A stretch of 44,397 nucleotides of DNA, taken from the NCBI RefSeq assembly GCF_004331415.1, contig NZ_SJOP01000029.1, forward strand, positions 1 through 44,397, written 5' to 3'. A program made the position numbers and the translations under genes. Origin of the DNA: Kosakonia quasisacchari (GTDB lineage: Bacteria > Pseudomonadota > Gammaproteobacteria > Enterobacterales > Enterobacteriaceae). The number at the start of each line of letters is the position of its first letter. Position 1 is the first letter of the stretch. The notes under the pieces are model-generated. The model had not been told where the DNA came from and did not search any database. It saw only the letters and a list, made by a program, of their open reading frames with translations. Of this stretch, positions 23,697-32,291 are shown one piece after another.

Positions 23697-24302
23697 TTAC
23701 TGCTGATCTTCGACGTAAATACCTGCTGAAATGATGGCGCCACCGATGCGGCGTTTACCATAGAGCAATGGCACCGGGTAGCCCTGGGCTGCGGTATTTG
23801 TTACGCTGCCGAAAGCATATGAGGCGCGGTTATCGGCATCCTGTTTGCTTGCCAGCCCGGCGGTTTGCGGCGAAAGCATTTGAATTACACCACCAGCCAT
23901 TAAACCTATACCAGCACTTACCATGGCCGAGCCAACTGCAGCACCAACGCCAGTCCACGAAGTCATAACACCTACAACAGCCCCTACAACGACCAGCACA
24001 GCCCCGAGAATTGTTTGTAGTACCCCAGATTTTTTGCTGCCAATAACCACTGGTGTAATGCGGATGACTTCACCTGAAACAGGGTAACCTAAATCATCCT
24101 GTCCAATGTTTTTCTTCCCTCGAAATACAGCATAGGTTAGGCCGCGACGGTTGCTGGATATCATGAACTGCTCAAAACCTTTAATCGTGGCCGCCAGTGC
24201 GCGAGTTGCTTCATGCGTTGTGCTGATTAAGCGATGGTGAATTTTACCAAAGGTTTTCCCCAGTACGCCGCCTAATTCAATTCGTGTCATTACTTCAGAC
24301 AT
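23697..24302 (-). CDS. Tail assembly protein I
   Basis: 201 residues from MSEVMTRIELGGVLGKTFGK, with GGAG upstream; the eight extra codons to 24326 lie in a terminator-like hairpin region. A lambda gpI homologue required for tail tip assembly with K, L and J. A glycine/alanine/valine-rich hydrophobic stretch (about 95-145, VLQTILGAVLVVVGAVVGVM...) is characteristic. The C terminus (GYPVPLLYGKRRIGGAIISA) is well conserved. Confidence 0.92.
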   Translation of the reverse strand: MSEVMTRIELGGVLGKTFGKIHHRLISTTHEATRALAATIKGFEQFMISSNRRGLTYAVFRGKKNIGQDDLGYPVSGEVIRITPVVIGSKKSGVLQTILGAVLVVVGAVVGVMTSWTGVGAAVGSAMVSAGIGLMAGGVIQMLSPQTAGLASKQDADNRASYAFGSVTNTAAQGYPVPLLYGKRRIGGAIISAGIYVEDQQ

Positions 24303-24314
24303 ATTCGCTCCATT

Positions 24315-24341
24315 AAAAAAGGCCACCTAAGCAGCCTTTTT
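24315..24341 (-). terminator. Terminator after the first lipoprotein gene
   Basis: AAAAAGGC pairs with GCCTTTTT on the minus strand, followed by T, immediately after the lipoprotein stop and before gpI. With the gene it brackets, it suggests an inserted moron cassette. Confidence 0.7.
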
Positions 24342-24342
24342 A

Positions 24343-24741
24343 TTATCTTGTTTGCCAAAGCCTGTACTGCCCTACCCCGCCAGATTCAGCCTGATATTCA
24401 GCATACGAACCATCAGCCAAAATATTGAGTGACTTTTTCCAGCTTGTTAGCGCACATTTAAATCTGACAGAAATAGAGTGATTACCGTTTTTAAGATATA
24501 AATCAACATACTGATTCTGCTGTAACCCTGCGGCCTCGATACCATCAACACTAACAATTAACGGGCAATCGTCGCCAAGAGCAGAACCAGTTAATTGCTT
24601 AACGCGATGCACTCTGATTTGCGATGTGGCAGCCCCCGGTTTGATGAAAGACTCATTATAAATGACCTGTGTGCTCTCAAAGGGTCTATCCGCACAAGCA
24701 CTCAACACAATCAGAGAAAATGACAACAGAATTTTTTTCAT
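24343..24741 (-). CDS. Predicted lipoprotein moron between gpK and gpI
   Basis: 132 residues. Signal peptide MKKILLSFSLIVLSAC with lipobox LSAC (Cys16), so a mature lipoprotein of about 117 residues with two more cysteines (DDCPLIV and RFKCALT), probably disulfide-bonded in the periplasm. AAGGGA precedes the start. Lambda K and I normally overlap; the gene splits them and has its own terminator-like hairpin downstream. Likely a moron expressed in lysogens or late infection; exclusion or receptor masking is an inference. Family not recognised. Confidence 0.8.
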   Translation of the reverse strand: MKKILLSFSLIVLSACADRPFESTQVIYNESFIKPGAATSQIRVHRVKQLTGSALGDDCPLIVSVDGIEAAGLQQNQYVDLYLKNGNHSISVRFKCALTSWKKSLNILADGSYAEYQAESGGVGQYRLWQTR

Positions 24742-24772
24742 GGCATATTCCCTTTTTCATAAAGAAATCAGG

Positions 24773-25483
24773 TTAGCACAGAGATTTATAGCGTAGAACT
24801 TTCATAGTTCTTTCTTTCCAGTACCCGCCCCACGGCTCCCGGTTACTGAGCCTTCCGTACAGATGGTGCATCATCATATTGCCTTCCAGCAGGATCGCCG
24901 CATGGTTCCACTTGTTCGCCTGCACCTGCATGATCAGGACATCACCCGGCAGCGGTTCGCCGCTTACTTCACGAAACCCGCATTCATACCAGTTGTCCTG
25001 ATAAAAATTGGCGTCGTACTGGTCTTCCCACCACGGGTAATCGACTCGGTAATCCGGCAGCTCAATACCGTGCATTTGCCGGAACCAGCTCATGACAAGT
25101 CCCCAGCAGTCATAGACGCCAAGCACAAACGGACGCTCCAGCAACGGCAATTCACCGCGCGGCATGATGGTGCGGAAATCACCCTCCGGCCAGCTGACGA
25201 TATGCCATGGCAAGGCAGTAAGATCACACTGCGCCTTGTCCGTCTCACTGGGTTGCGTGGTGGCGTCGGGGTGACTGTGTGCAATCGCCGTGACTGTTCC
25301 CCAGTCTTCCGCCGCGGCATAATCCTCCGGGCAAAGGACAAAATGATCCTCCGGTTTTTCGCCAATGTTGCGGCACGGGAAATAACGCTCCACACGGCTT
25401 TTCTGCACCACCAGCCCACACGCCTCGCGCGGATAATCGGCGGCCGCATGCGCCATAATGGCATCGAGTGTTTTCTGGCGCAT
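24773..25483 (-). CDS. Tail tip assembly protein K (JAB/MPN and NlpC/P60)
   Basis: 236 residues, lambda gpK homologue. The N-terminal JAB/MPN metalloprotease-like domain shows Glu20, HSHPDATTQPSETD (69-82, His69, His71, Asp82). The C-terminal NlpC/P60 cysteine peptidase domain shows Cys126 (YDCWGLV) and His194 (KWNHAAIL). The pair is thought to process tail components or open peptidoglycan during entry. Starts two bases after gpL. Confidence 0.95.
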   Translation of the reverse strand: MRQKTLDAIMAHAAADYPREACGLVVQKSRVERYFPCRNIGEKPEDHFVLCPEDYAAAEDWGTVTAIAHSHPDATTQPSETDKAQCDLTALPWHIVSWPEGDFRTIMPRGELPLLERPFVLGVYDCWGLVMSWFRQMHGIELPDYRVDYPWWEDQYDANFYQDNWYECGFREVSGEPLPGDVLIMQVQANKWNHAAILLEGNMMMHHLYGRLSNREPWGGYWKERTMKVLRYKSLC

Positions 25484-25484
25484 A

Positions 25485-26240
25485 TCAACTCCGGATCAGA
25501 GACGTGCCCGGGAAACCACCGAAAGACAGCTCATTGCCTTCGCCGAACCGCAGCTTGCAGGCCGTCAGCGTACCGTTGCACTCGTCGAGTGATGGATCAC
25601 CAACGGCATTGTTGTTTTTGTCGAAATACCGCGTTCCAGCATAATCACAGCCATTACCCGAACGGTACTGCCCGCGAATGCACCAGGTGCAGAGTGAATG
25701 AAGCTGGCGCGTCGGGATCATCAGCCCCTGCAAATCCATCGGGCTGGAAAGCGTGAACGCCACGACCTCGTTTGTCTCGCTGCTTTTCGCATCGATGTAC
25801 CAGACCTGCAACTTTTCCTGCAACGGGTCGGCAGCCGGGTTTCCATCCGCAAAGTTCTGCGCATCAAGGTACTGCGCCAGCGTGTCGTGGATGGTGACTT
25901 TCGCCTGCAACATATCATCGTAGGCAAGGCACAGCGCAGTGATCGAGGCGTCAAGGTTGGCGACAGACAGCTTCGGTGATGCGCTGCTGCCACTGGTTGA
26001 CGCCTCAATCCCGTCCAGTTCATACGGCCAGGCTTTATATTCGTTCCCCTGCCACCAGACAGATTTCGCCGGCAGCAGGGTTTCGTCACCACCCGCCGCA
26101 GTAATTTCCGCCTCAGTGTAAGGGATGTTGTGGCTGTGAAAACGAAGAACATCGCCCACTCCGAAAGCGGTGCCATCAACCTCAATAAGCCGGACTGTGT
26201 TTCCTGGTTCCAGTTTTTGATAGTCGCTGTTTAAACTCAT
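25485..26240 (-). CDS. Minor tail protein L, iron-sulphur type
   Basis: 251 residues, lambda gpL homologue at the tail tip. The C-terminal domain has Cys184, Cys187, Cys198, Cys221 and Cys228 (LCTWCIRG, GNGCDY, DECNGTLTACKLRFG); lambda gpL binds a [4Fe-4S] cluster through four such cysteines. The start overlaps the gpM stop by four bases (ATGA), so translation is coupled. Confidence 0.94.
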   Translation of the reverse strand: MSLNSDYQKLEPGNTVRLIEVDGTAFGVGDVLRFHSHNIPYTEAEITAAGGDETLLPAKSVWWQGNEYKAWPYELDGIEASTSGSSASPKLSVANLDASITALCLAYDDMLQAKVTIHDTLAQYLDAQNFADGNPAADPLQEKLQVWYIDAKSSETNEVVAFTLSSPMDLQGLMIPTRQLHSLCTWCIRGQYRSGNGCDYAGTRYFDKNNNAVGDPSLDECNGTLTACKLRFGEGNELSFGGFPGTSLIRS

Positions 26241-26575
26241 GGTGCAAATGCCTGTTCAAAAGTTGCAGAGAGGTTGTATTTTCTGGCACCCAGCGCCGTC
26301 GGCTTATAGGTGTCACAGCGGAATAAGCCGAGGGGCTCCAGCGGTGGGCGCCATGAAAAAGATTTCGTACCGGCATGCCGATCCAGAAATGCTTTGATTT
26401 CGGCGATATAGTCCTCATCCCCGGTAAATTCCAGGGTCCATTTCTGCGACCGTGGATTTAAGCCATCGCCTGACACCTGCTTGTAGCCAGCGCCGAACTG
26501 AGCGGAGCGGGTTCGAAAGGTGACCTCCTCTTCAGCGTTGATGCGGGCGCACCAGGTAAATTCCTCAATAGCCAT
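26237..26575 (-). CDS. Minor tail protein M
   Basis: 112 residues of the lambda gpM family (FTWCARINAEEEVTFRTRSAQFGAGYKQ, later WTLEFTGDEDYIAEIKAFLD and FSWRPPLEPLGLFRCDTYKP). It joins the tape measure to the tip in lambda. The start overlaps the tape measure stop as TGATG. Confidence 0.94.
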   Translation of the reverse strand: MAIEEFTWCARINAEEEVTFRTRSAQFGAGYKQVSGDGLNPRSQKWTLEFTGDEDYIAEIKAFLDRHAGTKSFSWRPPLEPLGLFRCDTYKPTALGARKYNLSATFEQAFAP

Positions 26576-29500
26576 CAGCGGCCCCCTTTAGCCAGATTCC
26601 AGATTGAACCACCCGGAGACAAATCACGCCGTTGCAGCTCGCGGTAACGCTGATCAACATAATTTCCGATGTCACGACCGAAACTCTCATAACCACTGGT
26701 TCCGCTCGTATTCGTGTTGCCGTTGCTGTCGATATGAATGTTTACCTGTAGTGCACCGCCTGAAGAGGTGGCGGTGTTTACTCCGGAGCCAACAGCCCTT
26801 ACACCTAGCGAACCATCTGAAGCGCGGGTTAATGGCATGATGGCTTCCGGTCCTGCTTCGGCAAATACGCCAGCCCCCTGGGCGAAGGCAAAAAACTGAG
26901 GGGAGTTGTAGACGCCGTTACTGTAGGCGCTCAGCGATGGCGAATCGTACACCCCTCCCTGCGCATTGAACTGAAAGTTAGCCACAGCAGACTGGATGGC
27001 CGTTCCGCTGCTGGCCGTGGATGCACCTGCAGCGCTGCCGCCAAAAAAGCTTGCAACGCCGCCAACAAGCGAACCCAGCAGACCGGAAGAAGATGATGCG
27101 CTTCCCATGGCGTTAACGACCGCCATTTGCAGCGCCACCTTTTCGATGATCTGAAGAACGGAGATCCCCCATGATTTCCAGGAGACTTTATTACCCTCCA
27201 GCATAGAGGTGACGTTGCTGAATGCGCCATCAAGCGAGGACTTGACCCCATCAGAGACGGTACCGGCAATATTGGACATTTCATCAAACCAGTTGTTGTA
27301 GCCCTTCGAGACGCCATTGCGCCAGTCTGCTTCTGATGCTGCTATCGCTTTGTATTTTTTATCCAGCGCATCCAGTGCAGCGGTACGGGCAGCAATTGCT
27401 GAGGAACCACCATCAGTATTTGCGAATACACGATCAACCTGCTGTGTTTCATCAAATCGCTGACGCTGCCTGTCACTCATCCCGGCGGTTTCGGTTGTCA
27501 GCGCTGCATCATCGTTAAATTTGCGCGCGGCTTCCGTCAGGTCTTTCAGCGCGTCGGCCTGCTCACGCACTTTTTTAACGTGATCGTCAGCGAGTTGCGT
27601 CAGCCTGGCGAGTTCAGCAGACTGAGCCTGAATGGCTTTACGCTGCTCATCCGTCCATTTTGCACCTGTCTGGTTAGCCGCTGCGTAGAGCTCAGCGGCC
27701 TGCTCGCCTTCTCTGGCACGCACTTTTTGCACTTCGATGGCGACACTTAAATCCGCCAGTTTTCGGCTGTACTGCTCAGCCTGCGAAGCCGCTTCCCTTT
27801 CAGCTTTGTTTTGAGCGTTAGTGGCAGCCGTTGTATCTTTCTTGGCCTGCGCCGCTGCGGCGTCTTTCCTTGCTGCCTGATCCTTGTTGTAGATGTAGGT
27901 GGTGTACAGCGCGCCAGTTAATTTGAGATCTTCCGCCTCATATACGTGCTGCTGATGGAGTTTCGCAAGTCCATCCATGCTCGCCAGCACATTATCCCGC
28001 TGCGCTTTTTCCAGTGCAGTCTGCTGCTGAGGAGTGGCTTTAGCCAAAGACACCACAGGTCCCGCATATTGCGGTGGCGTGGCGCCAGCAGTAGCCGACA
28101 TGGAACGATTCAAAAGGTCATAAGCCCCCTTGAGTATGGAAACGGCACCAGCCTGCTCGACGGCTTTTTGCGCCGCCAGATCGCTGGCCTGATTAACCAG
28201 TTTCTGTGTGGCTTCAACTTTTGATGCTGCCTGCTCACGTTCATATTCAAGCTTATTAAGCTGCCCGGTAAGCTCGATATTTTTGGCGGTAATATCTTCC
28301 TGATCCATGAAAGTATTCAGGCGTGTCATCCGTGGAGACTTATTATAACTTTCCTGAATCTGTGCCAGCGCAGTCTGGCTGTCCTTTACCTTTCTGATCT
28401 GCTCATCCAGATCAGCAAGGTCTTTTTTCTGTGCCTGGAGAGATGCGCTGGCATCGACCGCAGTTGAACGCAGCCCGGCAACAGACATTTTCTGAAGTTT
28501 GCTGTTGATATCGTCAAGGTTATCTGCGAACGCAACCGCCTCTTTATGAACCTGTTGGGTATGCTCATAAAGACCATACATCGCTGCGCCAGCGCCAATG
28601 ATAAGACCAGGCCAGCCGCCAAGAACACTCAGCACACCGGATCCGATGCGTGACATTGCTGATGCGCTGTTGGTCAGATTGTTTACCGCGCTGCTGCGGG
28701 CAGAAATCGCGTTACCGAGCCCGGTTTGCGCGGCAATAAGATTGCGTTCAGCAACGATCTGAGCCTCTATTGATACTGCGGCTGATTTTGCCTGTTGCGC
28801 CCGGTATACAGCCTGCCGTGCGGCGGCAACGCTAACCTGAGTTCCTCTTACCTGCGCCTGAGCCAGGGCAACTTCGGCGGCGGTATTTTTGATAATCTCC
28901 GTAGTTGCGCTGGCTACGCTTCCGACCATGTTCCCAAAGAAGCGAGCCAGACCGATCCCAACCAGCGCGCCAGCAGTATTGGCAACGGTATCGATATTTT
29001 CTGCCAGGCCATCAAGAATGCCAGACAGGGTGGATGACGCGCCTACAGCGTTGTTGGCACCGCCTACCCATGCAATGAAGGCGTTTTCAACCTTCTGAGC
29101 AGATCCGCTGATACTGGCCGGCAGCGAGTCGAATTCTTTGCGTAGCTGCTCCACATTCGTCAACAGAGGAACAATTTTATCTGTCGTCAGCTCTCCGTTA
29201 TTCGCCATATTACGCAGGCCGCCAACGGTTGTGCCCAGCCCCTGTGCCAGCAGTTTTGCAAGCCTGCCGCCATTTTCCATAATGGCGTTAAACTCTTCTC
29301 CACGAAGAACGCCGGAGCCCAGCGCCTGGCTTAGCTGCGTGATCACTGAGCTGGCCTCTTCCGTGCTGGCGCCAGACAGTTTCAGCGATGTAGCAACGGT
29401 TTCAGTGACCTTTGCCACGTCAGCAGAGGCATATCCTGCATCGCGCAGCGCGGAAGCGATACGAGAATAAAGGTTCGCATTCGCTTCAAACGACGTGCCG

Positions 29501-29865
29501 GTGCGCTGACTGATATCCATCAGGGATCGCTGAGAAGCCGCAAAATCATCAGCGCCTGTACTGGCAAGACGCAACCGCCCTGAAAGTTGGTTCCAGGTGT
29601 CTGCATAGCTGATAAGCTGGGATGTTGCGAACGCGCCTGCAAATGCCCCCGCCAGGCCAGAGGCAGTGGCTTTAACCGACGCCAGCTCATTATTCAGTGC
29701 AGCAATGGAGCGTTGCGTTTCGCGCGTGGCTGCCGCGGCTTTCTTACCGCCGCTCTCCATCGTTTTGTAATAGTCCGCCCCCATGCGTGAGGCGCGGGCG
29801 ATTTCGGACTGAAACGAGCTGGAATTGGCTGATATTTTAATGATGAGTTCGCGCAGCGTAGCCAT
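26575..29865 (-). CDS. Tape measure protein
   Basis: 1096 residues, longest of the window, between the tail chaperones and gpM as expected for a lambda gpH-type tape measure. The N-terminal tape measure domain reads ADTWNQLSGRLRLASTGADD and later GLRNMANNGELTTDKI; hydrophobic segments (GVLSVLGGWPGLIIGAGAAM, about 415-440) and long alanine/glutamine-rich coiled coils follow. By the usual rule of about 0.15 nm per residue, the tail would be near 160 nm. It sets tail length and is ejected with the DNA. Confidence 0.96.
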   Translation of the reverse strand: MATLRELIIKISANSSSFQSEIARASRMGADYYKTMESGGKKAAAATRETQRSIAALNNELASVKATASGLAGAFAGAFATSQLISYADTWNQLSGRLRLASTGADDFAASQRSLMDISQRTGTSFEANANLYSRIASALRDAGYASADVAKVTETVATSLKLSGASTEEASSVITQLSQALGSGVLRGEEFNAIMENGGRLAKLLAQGLGTTVGGLRNMANNGELTTDKIVPLLTNVEQLRKEFDSLPASISGSAQKVENAFIAWVGGANNAVGASSTLSGILDGLAENIDTVANTAGALVGIGLARFFGNMVGSVASATTEIIKNTAAEVALAQAQVRGTQVSVAAARQAVYRAQQAKSAAVSIEAQIVAERNLIAAQTGLGNAISARSSAVNNLTNSASAMSRIGSGVLSVLGGWPGLIIGAGAAMYGLYEHTQQVHKEAVAFADNLDDINSKLQKMSVAGLRSTAVDASASLQAQKKDLADLDEQIRKVKDSQTALAQIQESYNKSPRMTRLNTFMDQEDITAKNIELTGQLNKLEYEREQAASKVEATQKLVNQASDLAAQKAVEQAGAVSILKGAYDLLNRSMSATAGATPPQYAGPVVSLAKATPQQQTALEKAQRDNVLASMDGLAKLHQQHVYEAEDLKLTGALYTTYIYNKDQAARKDAAAAQAKKDTTAATNAQNKAEREAASQAEQYSRKLADLSVAIEVQKVRAREGEQAAELYAAANQTGAKWTDEQRKAIQAQSAELARLTQLADDHVKKVREQADALKDLTEAARKFNDDAALTTETAGMSDRQRQRFDETQQVDRVFANTDGGSSAIAARTAALDALDKKYKAIAASEADWRNGVSKGYNNWFDEMSNIAGTVSDGVKSSLDGAFSNVTSMLEGNKVSWKSWGISVLQIIEKVALQMAVVNAMGSASSSSGLLGSLVGGVASFFGGSAAGASTASSGTAIQSAVANFQFNAQGGVYDSPSLSAYSNGVYNSPQFFAFAQGAGVFAEAGPEAIMPLTRASDGSLGVRAVGSGVNTATSSGGALQVNIHIDSNGNTNTSGTSGYESFGRDIGNYVDQRYRELQRRDLSPGGSIWNLAKGGR

Positions 29866-29876
29866 ATTTCACCCAT

Positions 29877-29899
29877 AAAAAAGCCCGCGCGCGGCGGGC
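29877..29899 (-). terminator. Hairpin/U-run before the tape measure gene
   Basis: GCCCGC and GCGGGC pair (5-base loop) and are followed by TTTTTT and the tape measure ribosome-binding site, on the minus strand. Confidence 0.7.
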
Positions 29900-29900
29900 A

Positions 29901-30191
29901 TTAAAGACTGGACATCCACTCTTCTAAATCGCTGATTTCCTCTGTTTTGTCCTGCTGACCAAATTGGAGGATCAGATCCTTAATCTCGTATTTGCCGCCC
30001 TGGGCGTTAAGCGTGGCCACAGCAATTTGCGCCGCCTGTGCATCGCCGCGCCAGTCGCCGATTGGGCTGATACGATCGTAGGCAATCCACATCTTAAGCT
30101 CGCTGGCGGTAATGCTATGTCGCAGTTCATGAAACGTTCTTCCCAGCCGGAGTGCCAGCGACATCAGAAAGAACGTCAGCGGTTCCTTTAC
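29901..30191 (-). CDS. Tail assembly chaperone T extension (GT frameshift product)
   Basis: The 3' part of the frameshifted chaperone. The open frame runs from the slip site: V-K-E-P-L-T-F-F-L then MSLALRLGRTFHELRHSITA...DLEEWMSSL, 96 residues after a -1 shift at 30191-30197. The fusion GT would be 224 residues. In lambda, G and GT coat the tape measure during tail assembly. The ATG at 30164 has no ribosome-binding site, so this frame is probably read only by frameshift. Confidence 0.88.
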   Translation of the reverse strand, partial: VKEPLTFFLMSLALRLGRTFHELRHSITASELKMWIAYDRISPIGDWRGDAQAAQIAVATLNAQGGKYEIKDLILQFGQQDKTEEISDLEEWMSSL

Positions 30192-30197
30192 TTTTTT
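30134..30197 (-). promoter_or_regulatory. Programmed -1 frameshift signal for G-GT
   Basis: The in-frame heptamer A AAA AAG (30197-30191) is followed, 14 bases later, by a perfect 8-bp inverted repeat ACGTTCTT / AAGAACGT (30176-30169 and 30141-30134) that can form a downstream stimulator. A -1 shift moves straight into the open T frame. This is the conserved G-GT arrangement of long-tailed phages. Confidence 0.88.
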
Positions 30198-30574
30198 TCC
30201 GCTTCGTCCTGTGTAATACCCAGATCAAGAGCCTGGCGCAGCAGGCGGGCATGTACAGGGCCATAAATTTCTGCAACGGTGGCCCGGTCATCTTCACTGA
30301 AAACGCGGTTGCCGGCTTCATCAAGCAGAACATCAAGGAAAAGGATCACATCTGCTTCCTTGTTTCGAATGAATTTCTCGGTTTCAGAAAGCGGCTTTTT
30401 ATCATCATCCGGTGTGTCGCCAACGAACTCGCGGAAAGTCGCCCATGCTTCACCGGATGGCTCACGAAGGATTACCTTCGCGCCGCCCCATTCGTTAACG
30501 GTGACAGTTTTGGTTCGAAAGGCGGTGGCCGCCGTCAGCGCCAGCGCGCGTAAAGAAGGTTTCGGATTGCTCAT
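30188..30574 (-). CDS. Tail assembly chaperone G
   Basis: 128 residues (MSNPKPSLRALALTAATAFR...DLGITQDEAEKK), lambda gpG-type chaperone in the canonical place between tail tube and tape measure. The last codons GAA AAA AAG form a slip site A AAA AAG directly before the stop, so a fraction of ribosomes should continue as GT. Acidic middle (DDDKKPLSETEKFIRNKEAD). Confidence 0.92.
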   Translation of the reverse strand: MSNPKPSLRALALTAATAFRTKTVTVNEWGGAKVILREPSGEAWATFREFVGDTPDDDKKPLSETEKFIRNKEADVILFLDVLLDEAGNRVFSEDDRATVAEIYGPVHARLLRQALDLGITQDEAEKK

Positions 30575-30592
30575 TATTTTTTCTCAGAAGAG

Positions 30593-30616
30593 GAAAAGAA
30601 AGCGGCCGGAGCCGCT
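30593..30616 (-). terminator. Hairpin between tail tube and chaperone G
   Basis: AGCGGC pairs with GCCGCT around a four-base loop and is followed by TTCTTTT on the minus strand, just after the tail tube stop. In lambda relatives such hairpins lower expression of downstream genes relative to the tube. Confidence 0.6.
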
Positions 30617-30621
30617 TCGGA

Positions 30622-31095
30622 TCAGGACCCAGGGTTTGCAACGATGCGTTTTGGTTTGCCACGAACGCGCAGCGAATAGGTGGCACCCACAACAGCGGAC
30701 GTGGCTGCTGACCATGAACTCTGTCGCACTTCAACCAGGATATAAAAACCGTTGCCAGACGGGAAAATTACACGCAGCGCGCGCAATTCATCGTTTTCAT
30801 AAGCAGTCTGCAATGCCAGTTGTGCGGCTTCATCGCCAACCCAGTTACGGCTGATAGACATTTCAGCCGGTGCTGCCAGACCGTTGGTCTGTTCCTGCTC
30901 AAGGGAACAAAGCGTGGTGACATCAATGTCACCCTTCTGCCCGCCGGTATAGCTGATTTCCTTTGTTGCGCATTCCGCTACCAGAAAAGTCACGCCGACG
31001 CCGGGAAAACCAGAAGACTGAAAGTCTTCGGCGGTAACAGGGGCATCAGAAATGCCGACCTGTGTACCTTTCGTTACTTCGTATTTGCTGGTCAT
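30622..31095 (-). CDS. Major tail (tube) protein
   Basis: 157 residues from MTSKYEVTKGTQVGISDAPV with GGAGC upstream; the five extra codons to 31110 belong to the leader. The fold is like the N domain of lambda gpV and HK97 tail tube (EISYTGGQKGDIDVTTLCSL, then the VGATYSLRVRGKPKRIV end). It should form the hexameric rings of the tail tube. Position between tail terminator and G chaperone supports this. Confidence 0.92.
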   Translation of the reverse strand: MTSKYEVTKGTQVGISDAPVTAEDFQSSGFPGVGVTFLVAECATKEISYTGGQKGDIDVTTLCSLEQEQTNGLAAPAEMSISRNWVGDEAAQLALQTAYENDELRALRVIFPSGNGFYILVEVRQSSWSAATSAVVGATYSLRVRGKPKRIVANPGS

Positions 31096-31110
31096 GTTTG
31101 CTCCAGGCAT

Positions 31111-31133
31111 AAAAAAACCGCCGGTTGGCGGTT
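31111..31133 (-). terminator. Hairpin/U-run before the tail tube gene
   Basis: AACCGCC-AACC-GGCGGTT followed by TTTTT on the minus strand, between the tail terminator and tail tube genes. Its sequence is nearly the same as the module before gpJ. Confidence 0.7.
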
Positions 31134-31154
31134 ATTGGTTTTGATGGTTAAGGT

Positions 31155-31502
31155 TTACTGTTGGATGTGGACTTCAAGAGTTGCGCGGCGCAGCCCGGTG
31201 TCTGGATCATGTCCGCCGGTTTTACTCATCTGCGTGAATTTAAGTGGTGCCAGTGCGGCAATAACCTGCTCACGCAGTGCCCGTGATTCATCGACTGTTC
31301 CGGAATACACATCGACCTGTAGCGCGGAATTTTCTTCCGCCGGGCCACAAAGCGTATCGCCATAAACCTGATCGACCAGCGTGAAGGTGATCCACGGCGG
31401 TGCTACCGCGGGCTGCCCTTGCTGATTAAGCGGAACAATGTCAGGGTAAACCTGACCACCAGCGAGCGTCCCGATAAGAGGATAAACATCGGCCTCGGTC
31501 AT
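31155..31502 (-). CDS. Tail terminator / completion protein (gpU-like)
   Basis: 115 residues (MTEADVYPLIGTLAGGQVYP...LRRATLEVHIQQ) of the DUF3168/HK97 tail completion type. It caps the tail tube at the head-proximal end. Pattern WITFTLVDQVYG and LQVDVYSGTVDESRALREQV is characteristic. The start overlaps the stop of the preceding HK97 gp10-like gene by four bases. Confidence 0.85.
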   Translation of the reverse strand: MTEADVYPLIGTLAGGQVYPDIVPLNQQGQPAVAPPWITFTLVDQVYGDTLCGPAEENSALQVDVYSGTVDESRALREQVIAALAPLKFTQMSKTGGHDPDTGLRRATLEVHIQQ

Positions 31503-31945
31503 TTTGACAGCGCCTCATCAATCGCCTGATTGGCACGTGCAAAGGCAGCATTTGCCGCATCTTCTTGCCGCGCATCATAGGCCGGACGGATAAACGGAAC
31601 GGCCGCCATATTTGACGTACCAAGCTCAACGAAACGCCAGTAAAAGGCGTTGCGCGAATTATTTGCTTTCATCGAATTGTCGCTGTTGCCGGTGCGTGGG
31701 TTGGTACCGCGCACATGCACGCCGGAGGAGATATCACCGTTGCGATCACGCTGGGTGATAACCACAATGTTTTTCTTCATTTTCCCGGTGCGCACCGGCG
31801 CACGTTTCACCGCTTCATCTTTGAAAACGGTAGCCGCCGCGCGAGTGGCATCGCGCATCACCTTTCGGTTTTCCACTTTGCTCAGCGACAACAGATCATC
31901 AGACAGATCAAGTAAGCCTGAAAAATCCAGTTTCGTATCGATCAC
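31499..31945 (-). CDS. HK97 gp10-like neck/tail protein
   Basis: 148 residues from a GTG start (MIDTKLDFSGLLDLSDDLLS), chosen because GTG overlaps the TGA of the preceding gene as GTGA and an AGGGGG lies upstream; the ATG-like start at 31987 would lie inside the preceding gene. The HK97-gp10 family pattern is clear: FKDEAVKRAPVRTGKMKKNI, AFYWRFVELGTSNMAAVPFIRPAYD. It functions in head-tail joining. Confidence 0.88.
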   Translation of the reverse strand: MIDTKLDFSGLLDLSDDLLSLSKVENRKVMRDATRAAATVFKDEAVKRAPVRTGKMKKNIVVITQRDRNGDISSGVHVRGTNPRTGNSDNSMKANNSRNAFYWRFVELGTSNMAAVPFIRPAYDARQEDAANAAFARANQAIDEALSK

Positions 31946-32280
31946 GGCTTCACCCCCTGCTTGCAGAGAATTTCCAGTTGTGTACACCCGGCATCCGGAA
32001 TGGGCGGTCCCGTCACCTCCAGGGTAAGCCCTTTAAAAGCGCCGCTAAGAACTTTCAGACGCGAAGAGGCTGAAACGTCATTGCGATAACGGACCCAGAC
32101 CCGCACTGTCGCTTCGGCTTTTTCTGCCCCGGCGACGATTAATTCCCGCCCGCTGATGCCTTTCACCTCAGCCCAGATTGATTTTCCTTCCTGCCACACC
32201 GGTTTAACATCACCGGAAGGAGTGCGGACGGGCACAGAGTTCACAACAGTGATGCGGTCACGTAAGCGGCCTGCATGCAT
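31942..32280 (-). CDS. Head closure (head-tail adaptor) protein
   Basis: 112 residues of the SPP1 gp16/HK97 head-closure family: MHAGRLRDRITVVNSVPVRT, ISGRELIVAGAEKAEATVRV, GPPIPDAGCTQLEIL. It seals the connector after packaging and provides the docking surface for the tail. Confidence 0.9.
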   Translation of the reverse strand: MHAGRLRDRITVVNSVPVRTPSGDVKPVWQEGKSIWAEVKGISGRELIVAGAEKAEATVRVWVRYRNDVSASSRLKVLSGAFKGLTLEVTGPPIPDAGCTQLEILCKQGVKP

Positions 32281-32291
32281 AACGCCTCCTT

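Noticed and set aside
24863..25756. 297-codon plus-strand frame opposite gpK and gpL
   Set aside because: Antisense to conserved tail genes with intact motifs; no start signals.
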